A stretch of 64,000 nt of DNA from Pseudooceanicola nanhaiensis DSM 18065. GTDB lineage: Bacteria; Pseudomonadota; Alphaproteobacteria; Rhodobacterales; Rhodobacteraceae. The stretch lies in NCBI RefSeq assembly GCF_000688295.1, contig NZ_JHZF01000016.1:120414-184413 (forward strand), read 5' to 3'. Numbering within the stretch: the first letter of the stretch is position 1; each line of letters opens with the position of its first letter. Made by a program: the position numbers and the translations under genes. Positions 28,290 through 37,993 of this stretch are shown one piece after another. The notes below the pieces were generated by a model, which was not told the origin of the DNA, did no database searches, and worked only from the letters and a program-made list of their open reading frames with translations.

Positions 28290-28856
28290 TCAGACGTCGG
28301 TGTTTTCCCATTTGAGCTGGCTGGTGAAGCGGGGGCGGACGAAGGTGAAGGTGTTCATCTCGAAATCGTCCATGCCGATCTTGAAGGGGATGGCGTAGGT
28401 CGTCCAGGTCTCGACGAGGATCACCTCTTCCCCGGACGGCATGAGGGGCAGTTTCGCGGTCATGCCGTTCGCCTGTCCCGCATTCATCGCGGTCGCGGGT
28501 CCGCGGGCCTCGGACCACATCACGTCGAAGCGGTTCGACGGGGCGTTCCACTTCAGCACCGAGATGCGCATCGCGGTGCTGCTGTCCGAACGGATCATCG
28601 ACTTGAACAGGTCATGCGCGTTGGTCACGTACTGGTCGTTGATCTCGAGCGTCTCGCGCGAGAGCATGTCGGCCAGTGTGAAGGACGCCTTCTGGTTCAG
28701 CGATTGTTGCCGCAGCATGTCGAAATACGAGAACATCGCGAGATAGGCCCAGAACAGCAGCGGCAGCAGGATCAGCGCCTCGATGGCGACGTTGCCGGAG
28801 GTCTCGGCCCGGAAGCGGGAAAGCCGGGCGCCGATGCGGGATGCGAGGCGTTTCAT
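28290..28856 (-). CDS. TadE/TadF-like pseudopilin or pilus-assembly protein
   Basis: A 188-residue protein whose first 50 residues, including SGNVAIEALILLPLLFWAYLAM, have the TadE-type signature: a short basic leader, Gly, then a Glu-containing hydrophobic helix. Such proteins are minor components of Flp/Tad pili. The remainder is a periplasmic domain with no motif recognised. Third gene of a three-gene minus-strand unit, one base after the gene before it. No TadA ATPase or Flp pilin gene is nearby. Confidence 0.75.
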   Translation of the reverse strand: MKRLASRIGARLSRFRAETSGNVAIEALILLPLLFWAYLAMFSYFDMLRQQSLNQKASFTLADMLSRETLEINDQYVTNAHDLFKSMIRSDSSTAMRISVLKWNAPSNRFDVMWSEARGPATAMNAGQANGMTAKLPLMPSGEEVILVETWTTYAIPFKIGMDDFEMNTFTFVRPRFTSQLKWENTDV

Positions 28857-28857
28857 G

Positions 28858-29418
28858 TCAGGTGGGCTCGTTCACGAAGGCGGAGGTCGCGATCAGCTGG
28901 ATGTCGCCGGCTTCGTTCTTGGCGGCCTGGAAGCCGAAGCCGATGTTCGGGAAGATCGGGTTGAAGACATAGCAGGCCCGGAGCAGCATCAGCTCGCTCC
29001 GCTGGCCGTTGCTGAAGGCGCGGATCGGATTGACGGTTTCCGCCCGGTTGATGCAATCCGCAGCGCCGCCCAGCTTGGTCGAGAATGTCCGCATGTCGGT
29101 CGGCCGCATCTCGAGCTTCAGCGAGGTCTCGCAATGCGGCAGCAGGCCGGCGTAGCCGCAGATCCGCCGGCGCAGGCTTTCGTGTGTCACCTCTTCGCCG
29201 GTGCCGATCCGCAGGTCGCGGACGGCGCGGTCGAGCGCGTGCTCCATCAGGGTCTGGCGGACGGTCATCATCCCCATCTCGACGCCCGAGAGGAACATCG
29301 TCAGCAGGATCGGGAAGAGGATCGCGAAATCGACCACGGCGACGGTGCCGCGCTGGTCGCGGGCGAAGCGGCGGACGTATCCGCGCAGGGGGTGGGACAT
29401 GGCGGGCTCGCGGGTCAT
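28858..29418 (-). CDS. TadE-like pilus assembly protein
   Basis: A 186-residue TadE-family protein: RFARDQRGTVAVVDFAILFP followed by LLTMFLSGVEMGMM, i.e. a Gly-terminated leader and an N-terminal hydrophobic helix, then a periplasmic region with three cysteines in the middle. Its ATG overlaps the stop of the VWA gene by 4 bp, so the three genes form an operon. A second Met five codons later is an alternative start. Confidence 0.78.
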   Translation of the reverse strand: MTREPAMSHPLRGYVRRFARDQRGTVAVVDFAILFPILLTMFLSGVEMGMMTVRQTLMEHALDRAVRDLRIGTGEEVTHESLRRRICGYAGLLPHCETSLKLEMRPTDMRTFSTKLGGAADCINRAETVNPIRAFSNGQRSELMLLRACYVFNPIFPNIGFGFQAAKNEAGDIQLIATSAFVNEPT

Positions 29419-30836
29419 TGGGTGAGCTTCAGCTTGTTGAGCTGGCGCGCGATGGAGCGGAAGGCCTCGGTGATCTCGACGCCCTCGACGCGGAAGAAAT
29501 GGTTCGGCGAGGAGGCGCAGTTGCGCATCACGTTCGCACCGTGGTTGCCCACCTCGAAGCCTACCGACCAGACGAGGATCCCGGCGTCCTTGGCGGCGTT
29601 GCAGACGCTCTCCAGCAGGGCGTCGGAATTCCGGGCCGACGAGCGGCGGAAGTAGAATTCGCTCCGGCGGCTGCGGTCCACGTTCGCCTCCACCCAGGAG
29701 ACCAGGCCCTTGGTGGCCCAGTGATAGCGCTGCGACGGAGAGCCATAGGCCTGCGGGGTGATGCCGTAGGTGTCCACGTTCTCGCCGTCCGTCATCAGGA
29801 TGATCGTCTTGAGCGAGCCGCCGGTCCAGGCCGTGGGGCGGCCGCGGAAATCGCTGTCGATCAGGCCGGCGCCGACCATCGAGTTCACCACCGGCTGGAA
29901 GTTCGGGTCCAGCATGCCGACGGCCCATTTCATCCCGATGTGGATCGAGGTGTTGGCCCGGTCGGTCAGCTGGCTGATCCGCTGCTTCAGCGCCAGCTTG
30001 TCCTGGCTGAAGGACATGATCTCTTCGTAATCCTTCTGCGGGCAGGAGGGGTTGAGGATCGGATCGTCGCCGCTGGTGTTGCCGTAGAGCTCGAAATGCT
30101 CGGCCTGTTCGTATGCCGTCTGCGTGTCGATCGCGGTGGTGCGGAAGGCGGAATCGGGGAACAGGACGCAGCTGGAATAGCCGTGCTTGCGGGGGATGTT
30201 CAGCCGGTTCATGATCTCCGGCCCGGCATTCACCTGCGCGGTGTAGGGGATCAGGTTGATCGACACCGCGCCGCGGCTCTCGTCGAGGATGACGGTGTCG
30301 ACGAATTCCTTCGCCGCCGACCGCAGGCGCTGGATCTTTTGGTTGCTGCCCATCGAGCCGGAGATGTCCACGACGAGCGAGATCTCGGCGTCGCCGAGGC
30401 TTTCCTCGGCCCGGCCATAGGCGTTGATCTGGAAGCTCGGAAAGCCGATCGAGCTCAGGAACTGGGTCTTCATCTGGGTCTGGGCGCTCGCCGTCACGAT
30501 GCGGTGCGTGCTGCCCTGGTCCACCGTCACCTCGGTCAGGTAGTCGAGGATGCCCGACTTGTCGAAATAGTCGCGCACGACGTCCTCGGGCACCAGCTCC
30601 TGGTCGAGGTCGGCGGCGGCGAGGATCGCGCGGTCGAGCGTCGTCTGCACCTTCGCGCGCACCATCTCCTGCCGCATGATGTCGACGCCGATGCCGCAGA
30701 CGGTCAGGAGGATGAGCAGGAAGAAGATCGTCACCGGGATCATCACCCCGTGCTCCTCGCCCGCGAAGCGGACAAGCCGATCCTCGATATCCCTGCGCGA
30801 CCGGCGGAGCCGGTCCATCAGGTTCTTGCGACGCAT
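29415..30836 (-). CDS. TadG-like pilus assembly protein with von Willebrand A domain
   Basis: A 473-residue protein with an N-terminal TadG-type helix (GVMIPVTIFFLLILLTVCGIG) and a von Willebrand A domain starting SLVVDISGSMGSN, which carries the MIDAS metal-binding DxSxS. It presumably anchors in the inner membrane with the VWA domain in the periplasm, contributing to a Flp/Tad pilus or a related surface process. The start at 30836 has AAGGA nine bases upstream; an ATG at 30845 would place that AAGGA directly against the start codon. First gene of the unit. Confidence 0.82.
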   Translation of the reverse strand: MRRKNLMDRLRRSRRDIEDRLVRFAGEEHGVMIPVTIFFLLILLTVCGIGVDIMRQEMVRAKVQTTLDRAILAAADLDQELVPEDVVRDYFDKSGILDYLTEVTVDQGSTHRIVTASAQTQMKTQFLSSIGFPSFQINAYGRAEESLGDAEISLVVDISGSMGSNQKIQRLRSAAKEFVDTVILDESRGAVSINLIPYTAQVNAGPEIMNRLNIPRKHGYSSCVLFPDSAFRTTAIDTQTAYEQAEHFELYGNTSGDDPILNPSCPQKDYEEIMSFSQDKLALKQRISQLTDRANTSIHIGMKWAVGMLDPNFQPVVNSMVGAGLIDSDFRGRPTAWTGGSLKTIILMTDGENVDTYGITPQAYGSPSQRYHWATKGLVSWVEANVDRSRRSEFYFRRSSARNSDALLESVCNAAKDAGILVWSVGFEVGNHGANVMRNCASSPNHFFRVEGVEITEAFRSIARQLNKLKLTQ

Positions 30837-30884
30837 CTCTACCATTCCTTGCAGTCAGTCAGGCGGGGCCTGCGGACAGGTTCT

Positions 30885-30902
30885 TTTGTTTGTTGAAACA
30901 AA
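30885..30902. promoter_or_regulatory. 18-bp perfect palindrome upstream of the TadG-like gene
   Basis: Arms TTTGTTT and AAACAAA around GTTG, about 50 bp upstream of the minus-strand start at 30836. An AT-rich perfect dyad stands out in this GC-rich sequence and is placed where a repressor or activator could act on the pilin-like operon. Confidence 0.4.
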
Positions 30903-31029
30903 TACCCGCCGAAGGTGGCTGAAATGCGGCATTTCGGCGGTGCAAAGCGGGATCCGTTGCGGTTCGGGAAATGATGGCGATGGCGAGGCATGGATTGGGC
31001 CTGTGTCCCTGACAATCCGAAGGGGTTTC

Positions 31030-31062
31030 GGGGGGTCGGCGGCCGGGCGCCGCCGACCCCCC
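31030..31062. promoter_or_regulatory. Very stable hairpin between the TadG-like gene and glutamate dehydrogenase
   Basis: Arms GGGGGGTCGGCGGC (31030-31043) and GCCGCCGACCCCCC (31049-31062) around CGGGC: a perfect 14-bp GC stem. It ends 93 bp before the glutamate dehydrogenase start. The flanking genes diverge, so it is not a normal terminator for either, and no T-run follows. The rest of the 319-bp gap (30837-31155) holds only the palindrome at 30885 and presumed promoters. Confidence 0.6.
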
Positions 31063-31155
31063 GGTCTGGCAATATTTCCTTCGGCATCCGGTCACTGATT
31101 GGTTGAAAATGTGGTCTAAAGGTGGAGTCTGGTCGCAACGGAAAAGGAGAGTTGC

Positions 31156-32586
<1,431 letters not shown>

Positions 32587-32874
32587 GGGCTCCGCTCCCG
32601 GCCTCCGCCTGCTCGACGATCCCGCGGCCTTGGCCCGCGAGGCGCCCGCACGCGCCCGCACTCGCCCGCCGCGACGCCACCGGGCACGTCGTCGGCTGGG
32701 TGCTCGTCATCGCGATCATGGTCTCGCTCGGCCTCGGAACCTGCTGAGCGGCAGCCCGCCGTCGCGCGGCGACCGCGCCCTGTCGCGCTTGGCAGGGCGT
32801 CCCGGATCGCGCATGGACAAACTGGCGGTATCTTGGTTCAGTACCGCCCGTGCCCGTGCCATCGGAGGTAAGTC

Positions 32875-34128
32875 ATGCGCTTTTCCGCCCTGCGGATCCT
32901 GTCGGAAGGCCTGACCGGCAACAGGGGCTGGCGCCCGCATTGGCGCGACCCCGAGCCGAAATCCGAATACGACATCGTCATCATCGGCGGCGGGGGCCAC
33001 GGGCTCTCGACCGCCTATTACCTGGCCAGGGAGCACGGCCTCCGCAATGTAGCGGTGCTGGAGAAGGGCTATCTCGGCGGCGGCAACGTGGGGCGCAACA
33101 CGACCATCGTGCGGGCGAACTATTTCCTGCCGGGCAATTCCGAGTTCTACTCCCATTCGCTGAAGCTCTGGGAAGGGCTGGAGCAGGAGCTGAACTACAA
33201 CGTCATGCATTCGCAGCGCGGGCTCATCAACCTGTTCCACTCGGACGGCCAGCGCGACGCCTTCGCCCGGCGCGGCAACGCCATGGTGAACCAGGGCGAC
33301 GACGCGGAACTCCTCGACCGCGACGGCGTCCGCAAGCACCTGCCGTATCTCGATTTCGACAACATCCGCTTTCCCGTCTACGGCGGGCTCCTGCACCGGC
33401 GCGGCGGGACCGCGCGGCACGATGCGGTGGCCTGGGGCTATGCGCGGGGCGCCTCGGACCGCGGTGTCGACCTGATCCAGAACTGCGAGGTGACGGGGAT
33501 CGACATCGCGAACGGCCGCGTGACCGGCGTGCAGACGACGCGCGGCGCGATCCGGGCCAGGAAGGTGGCGATCGTGGTGGCCGGGCGCTCGGGACAGGTG
33601 GCGGCAATGGCGGGGATGCGGCTGCCGATCGAAAGCCACGTGCTCCAGGCCTTCGTGACCGAGGGGCTGAAGCCCGCGATCAACCATGTCGTCAGCTTCG
33701 GCATGGGGCACTTCTACATCAGCCAGTCGGACAAGGGCGGGCTCGTGTTCGGCGGAGACCTGGATTTCTACCCGAGCTACGCCCAGCGGGGGAACCTGCC
33801 GATGGCCGAACACGTGATGGAGGCCGCGATGACGCTGATGCCGATGATCGGCAAGGCGAAGGTGCTGCGCTCCTGGGGCGGGATCATGGACATGACGCCC
33901 GACGGCTCGCCGATCATCGACAAGACGGAGACCGAGGGGCTCTTCCTCGATTGCGGCTGGTGCTACGGCGGGTTCAAGGCGGTGCCGGGCTCGGGCTATT
34001 CCTTCGCCCACCTGATCGCCACCGGGCGGCACCACGCCCCGGCGGCGAAGTTCCGGCTGGACCGGTTCCGGACGGGCGCGGGCCTGATGGACGAGGAAGG
34101 CACCGGGGCGCAGCACAACCTGCACTGA
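32875..34128 (+). CDS. soxB: Sarcosine oxidase, beta subunit (SoxB)
   Basis: A 417-residue flavoprotein of the DAO family. The N-terminal dinucleotide fold is IVIIGGGGHGLSTAYYLA, and the C-terminal region WGGIMDMTPDGSPIIDKT through WCYGGFKAVPGSGY is conserved. In the heterotetrameric enzyme this subunit holds the FAD/FMN site and oxidises sarcosine to glycine plus formaldehyde, which is captured on tetrahydrofolate. GGAGG precedes the ATG. First gene of soxBDAG. The 288 bp upstream hold no convincing gene. Confidence 0.96.
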   Translation: MRFSALRILSEGLTGNRGWRPHWRDPEPKSEYDIVIIGGGGHGLSTAYYLAREHGLRNVAVLEKGYLGGGNVGRNTTIVRANYFLPGNSEFYSHSLKLWEGLEQELNYNVMHSQRGLINLFHSDGQRDAFARRGNAMVNQGDDAELLDRDGVRKHLPYLDFDNIRFPVYGGLLHRRGGTARHDAVAWGYARGASDRGVDLIQNCEVTGIDIANGRVTGVQTTRGAIRARKVAIVVAGRSGQVAAMAGMRLPIESHVLQAFVTEGLKPAINHVVSFGMGHFYISQSDKGGLVFGGDLDFYPSYAQRGNLPMAEHVMEAAMTLMPMIGKAKVLRSWGGIMDMTPDGSPIIDKTETEGLFLDCGWCYGGFKAVPGSGYSFAHLIATGRHHAPAAKFRLDRFRTGAGLMDEEGTGAQHNLH

Positions 34129-34148
34129 GCGCTGCGGAGGGGGCGGAC

Positions 34149-34181
34149 GCCTCCGGCGGGAGTATTTTTGGAAAGATGAAG
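34149..34181 (+). repeat. 33-bp dispersed element, copy 7
   Basis: GCCTCCGGCGGGAGTATTTT through AAAGATGAAG, between soxB and soxD, ending 14 bp before the soxD start. The purine-rich end lies where a ribosome-binding site could benefit soxD. Confidence 0.85.
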
Positions 34182-34195
34182 ATGAGGGTCGCGAG

Positions 34196-34450
34196 ATGAG
34201 GCTGAGCTGTCCGATCTGTGGCGAGCGGGACCGGCGCGAGTTCCATTACGGCGGCGCGGCGCTGGAGCGGCCTGCGCCGGAGGCCGGTGCGGCGGCCTGG
34301 GATGCATACCTCCACCTGCGGGAAAACCCGGCGGGGCGGTCGCGCGAGCTCTGGTATCACGAGAGCGGCTGCACCGCCTGGCTGGTGGTGGAACGGGACA
34401 CGGTGACGCACGAGATCCACGGCGTGACCCTCGCGGCGGGGGGCAGGTAG
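34196..34450 (+). CDS. soxD: Sarcosine oxidase, delta subunit (SoxD)
   Basis: An 84-residue zinc-binding subunit: CPIC at residues 5-8 and a distal YHESGC supply the four-ligand site known in the family. The rest is the compact delta-subunit fold. It follows soxB after a 67-bp gap that holds a dispersed repeat; its TAG is directly followed by the soxA ATG. Confidence 0.95.
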   Translation: MRLSCPICGERDRREFHYGGAALERPAPEAGAAAWDAYLHLRENPAGRSRELWYHESGCTAWLVVERDTVTHEIHGVTLAAGGR

Positions 34451-37384
34451 ATGCGGCTGAAGACGGGCGGGCTGATCGACAGGGGCACGGCGCTGCGGTT
34501 CCGCTTCGACGGGCATGACTACACCGGGTTCCGCGGCGATACGCTCGCCTCGGCGCTGCTGGCCAACGACATCAGGGTCGTGGGGCGGTCGTTCAAGTAT
34601 CACCGGCCGCGGGGCGTCTTCTCGGCCGGGAGCGAGGAGCCGAACGCGCTGGTGACCATCGGCCGCGGCGCGGGCGCGGAGCCCAACGTGCGCGCCACGA
34701 TGCAGGAACTGCGCGCCGATCTCGAGGCGCGGCCGCAGAACTGCTGGCCGTCGCTGCACTGGGATCTGCTCGAGGTCAACGATTGGGCATCGCGCTTCAT
34801 CGGCGCGGGGTTCTACTACAAGACCTTCATGTGGCCGCGGAAATTCTGGGAATGGGTCTACGAGCCCGCGATCCGCCGGGCGGCGGGGCTGGGGGCGCTG
34901 TCGGGCGCACACAACCCCGACCGCTACGAGAAGGCCTATGCCCACTGCGACCTGCTGGTGATCGGGGCGGGGCCTGCCGGGCTGATGGCGGCGCTGACCG
35001 CGGCCGAGGCGGGTGCCGACGTGATCCTCGCCGACGAGGATGCGCTGCCGGGCGGGCGGCTGAACGGCGAGCGCGCGACGCTCGACGGGGGCGCGGGATC
35101 GGACTGGGCCGCGGCGGCCGTGGCGCGACTGAGGGCCATGCCGAACGTGCGCGTGATGGCGCGGACCACGGTGACGGGCGTCTACGACCAGGGCACCTTC
35201 GGGGCGCTGGAACGGGTGGGCCACCACCTCGACGACCGGCCGCGCGGCCTGCCGCTGGAATGCTTCTGGCGGATCGCGGCGAAGCGCGCGGTGCTGGCCG
35301 CAGGCGCGATCGAGCGACCCGTCGCCTTTGCCGGGAACGACCGGCCGGGCGTGATGCTGGCGGGCGCGGTGCGCACCTACCTCAACCGTTACGGCGTGGC
35401 GCCGGGCCGGCGGGTCGCGGTCTTCGGCAATACCGACGAGGCGCATCGCACGGCGGCCGACCTCGTCGCCGCGGGCGTGCACGTGACGGCCCTGATCGAC
35501 GCACGGCCCGATGCCAGGAGCACGCTTTCGGTGCCCTTCTACCCGGGCGGGGTGGTGACCGGGGCCGAGGGCCGGCTGGGCCTTGAATCGGTGCGGTTCG
35601 AGGCGGGGGGCCGGAGCCAGGGCGTGATGGCCGACTGCCTCGCCGTCTCGGGCGGGTGGAACCCGAACGTGCACCTCACCTGCCACCTGAACGGCCGTCC
35701 CGTCTGGGACGACGGGATCGCCGCCTTCGTGCCCGCGCCGGGCGCGGTGCCGGGGCTGATCCCCTGCGGCGCCGCGGCGGGCGTGTTCTCGACCGCCGGA
35801 TGCCTCGCGGACGGCGCGCGCGCCGCCGCGGAGGCGCTCGGCGGGCTGGGCCTGACCGCGCCGGACCTGCCGCAGCCCGAGGCGGAGGATGCCCCCTATC
35901 GCATCCGGGCCCTCTGGGCGGTGCCGGGGAAGAGGCGGGCCTGGCTCGACCTGCAGAACGACGTGACGGTGAAGGACGTGCGCGGCGCGGCGCAGGAGAA
36001 CTTCCGCTCGGTCGAGCACATGAAGCGCTACACCACGCAGGGCATGGCGCCGGACCAGGGCAAGACCTCGAACCTCGCCGCTCTGGCGGTGCTGGCGGAT
36101 GCGACCGGTCGCGGGATCGCGCAGACCGGGACGACGACCTACCGCCCGCCCTATACGCCCGTGGCGATCGCCGCCATGGGGGCGGGCGCGCAGGGCAAGG
36201 GCTTCGCGCCCGAGCGCAGGACGACCTCGGACCAGGCGAGCCGCAAGCGGGGCGCGCCGATGATCGAGGCGGGGCTCTGGTACCGCCCGTCGTATTTCCC
36301 GAAGGGGGGCGAGCGGACCTGGCGCGAGAGCTGCGACCGCGAGGTCGGCTGGGTCCGCAATGCGGTCGGCGTGACGGATGTCTCGACGCTGGGCAAGATC
36401 GACATCCAGGGGCCGGACGCGGGGGCCTTCCTCGACTTCGTCTACACCGGCACCTTCTCGACGCTGAAGCCGGGGCGGGTGCGCTACGGGATCATGCTGC
36501 GCGAGGACGGGCACGTGATGGACGATGGCACCACCGCCTGCCTGGGCGAGGGGCATTACCTGATGACCACGACCACCGCCGCCGCAGGGCCGGTGATGCG
36601 GCATCTCGAATTCGTGGCGCAGGTGCTCAGGCCCGAGCTCGACGTGCAGATGGTGAGCGTGACCGAGCAATGGGCGCAGTTCGCCGTCGCGGGGCCCGGA
36701 TCGCGCGACTTTCTGAACGGGGTGCTCGATGCGCCGATGGCCGAGGGGGATTTCCCCTTCATGGCCTGCGGCGAGGTGTCGGTGATGGGGGTGCAGGGGC
36801 GGCTCTTCCGGATCTCCTTCTCGGGCGAACATGCCTACGAGATCGCCGTGCCCGCGCGCTACGGCGACGCGCTCTTCCGCGCGCTGGTGACACGGGCCGA
36901 GGGGATGGGTGGCGGCGCCTACGGGATGGAGGCGCTGAACGTGCTCCGGCTCGAGAAGGGGCTGCTGACCCATGCCGAGATGCATGGCCGCGTGACGTGC
37001 CACGACCTCGGGCTCAGCGGGCTGATGTCGTCGAGGAAGGATTACATCGGACGCGCGGCGGCCGCGCGGCCGGGGCTCGTGGACCCGGAGCGCGAGCGGC
37101 TCGTGGCGCTGCACCCGGTCGGTATCGAGAAGCGGCTGCTGCCGGGGGCGCATCTCTTCGCGCATGACGCGCCGGCGGTGCGCGAGGCCGCCGAGGGCTA
37201 TGTCACCTCGGCCTGCCATTCGCCGACGCTGGGCCACCCGATCGCGCTCGGCTTCCTGAAATCCGGCCCGGAACGGCTGGGCGAGACGCTGCGCATGGTC
37301 GATCACCTGCGCGGGGTCGAGACCTGGTGCGTCGTCCGGCCCCTGTGTTCCTACGACCCGAAGGGAGAGCGGACCCGTGGCTGA
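34451..37384 (+). CDS. soxA: Sarcosine oxidase, alpha subunit (SoxA)
   Basis: A 977-residue subunit. The N-terminal part is a small ferredoxin-like domain with FRFDGHDYTGFRGDTLASAL, followed by an NAD-binding fold LLVIGAGPAGLMAALTAAEAG and, from about residue 600, a GcvT-like tetrahydrofolate-binding domain (GLWYRPSYFPKGGERTWRES and VGVTDVSTLGKIDIQG). It binds NAD and folate and receives the one-carbon unit. Full length. It overlaps soxG by 8 bp. Confidence 0.96.
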   Translation: MRLKTGGLIDRGTALRFRFDGHDYTGFRGDTLASALLANDIRVVGRSFKYHRPRGVFSAGSEEPNALVTIGRGAGAEPNVRATMQELRADLEARPQNCWPSLHWDLLEVNDWASRFIGAGFYYKTFMWPRKFWEWVYEPAIRRAAGLGALSGAHNPDRYEKAYAHCDLLVIGAGPAGLMAALTAAEAGADVILADEDALPGGRLNGERATLDGGAGSDWAAAAVARLRAMPNVRVMARTTVTGVYDQGTFGALERVGHHLDDRPRGLPLECFWRIAAKRAVLAAGAIERPVAFAGNDRPGVMLAGAVRTYLNRYGVAPGRRVAVFGNTDEAHRTAADLVAAGVHVTALIDARPDARSTLSVPFYPGGVVTGAEGRLGLESVRFEAGGRSQGVMADCLAVSGGWNPNVHLTCHLNGRPVWDDGIAAFVPAPGAVPGLIPCGAAAGVFSTAGCLADGARAAAEALGGLGLTAPDLPQPEAEDAPYRIRALWAVPGKRRAWLDLQNDVTVKDVRGAAQENFRSVEHMKRYTTQGMAPDQGKTSNLAALAVLADATGRGIAQTGTTTYRPPYTPVAIAAMGAGAQGKGFAPERRTTSDQASRKRGAPMIEAGLWYRPSYFPKGGERTWRESCDREVGWVRNAVGVTDVSTLGKIDIQGPDAGAFLDFVYTGTFSTLKPGRVRYGIMLREDGHVMDDGTTACLGEGHYLMTTTTAAAGPVMRHLEFVAQVLRPELDVQMVSVTEQWAQFAVAGPGSRDFLNGVLDAPMAEGDFPFMACGEVSVMGVQGRLFRISFSGEHAYEIAVPARYGDALFRALVTRAEGMGGGAYGMEALNVLRLEKGLLTHAEMHGRVTCHDLGLSGLMSSRKDYIGRAAAARPGLVDPERERLVALHPVGIEKRLLPGAHLFAHDAPAVREAAEGYVTSACHSPTLGHPIALGFLKSGPERLGETLRMVDHLRGVETWCVVRPLCSYDPKGERTRG

Positions 37385-37922
37385 GCTGATCGCATTGAGC
37401 CCCGCCGGGGCGGCGCTGCCGAAGCGCATCGGCGCCGTGACCCTGACCGAGGCGCCGTTTGCGCCGATGACGGGGATCTCGCCCCATGCCGGCGAGGTGG
37501 CGCAGGTGTCCGCCGCGCTGGAGGCCGCGCATGGCCTGGCGCTGCCGGGGCCCGGGCGGATGCTCTCGGGCGCCGGGATCGAAGTGCTCTGGTTCGGGCG
37601 CAACCGCTGGCTGCTGATCGGCGCGGCGCCGGGCGACGGCCTGGCGGCGCATGCGGCCCTGACGGACCAGTCCGACGCCTGGGTGAGCGTGATCGTCCAG
37701 GGCGCGGCCGGCGTGGACGTGCTGGCGCGGCTGGTGCCGGTGGACCTGCGGCCGCGCGCCTTCGCCGAGGGCAGCGTGATCCGGACCGAACTCTTCCACA
37801 TGCCGGCGGCCATCGCGCGGACCGGGGCAGAGGATCTGCGGGTGATGTGCTTCCGCTCGATGGCCGGGACGCTGGTCCATGACCTCGTCACCGCGGCGGA
37901 GGCGGTGGCGGCGCGCGGCTGA
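37377..37922 (+). CDS. soxG: Sarcosine oxidase, gamma subunit (SoxG)
   Basis: A 181-residue gamma subunit, related to the GcvT fold, with the conserved GAAGVDVLARLVPVDLRP and TELFHMPAAIARTG. It starts with GTG inside the end of soxA and completes the heterotetramer. No folate enzymes (glyA, folD, purU) follow in the window, unlike many sox loci. Confidence 0.93.
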   Translation: MAELIALSPAGAALPKRIGAVTLTEAPFAPMTGISPHAGEVAQVSAALEAAHGLALPGPGRMLSGAGIEVLWFGRNRWLLIGAAPGDGLAAHAALTDQSDAWVSVIVQGAAGVDVLARLVPVDLRPRAFAEGSVIRTELFHMPAAIARTGAEDLRVMCFRSMAGTLVHDLVTAAEAVAARG

Positions 37923-37993
37923 CCGCGTCCTGGCATGGGGCGAAAGACATCGTGGGGATGCCGTGGCAGGGCGGGCCCGGGCCCGCCGCCCGG

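Noticed and set aside
32587..32874. A small membrane peptide ending VVGWVLVIAIMVSLGLGTC between gdh and soxB
   Set aside because: There is no start codon or ribosome-binding site in frame; the hydrophobic stretch is short and may be chance or a gene remnant.
33974..37936. A 1320-codon minus-strand frame across soxB to soxG
   Set aside because: Antisense to four well-identified sarcosine oxidase genes; no domain.
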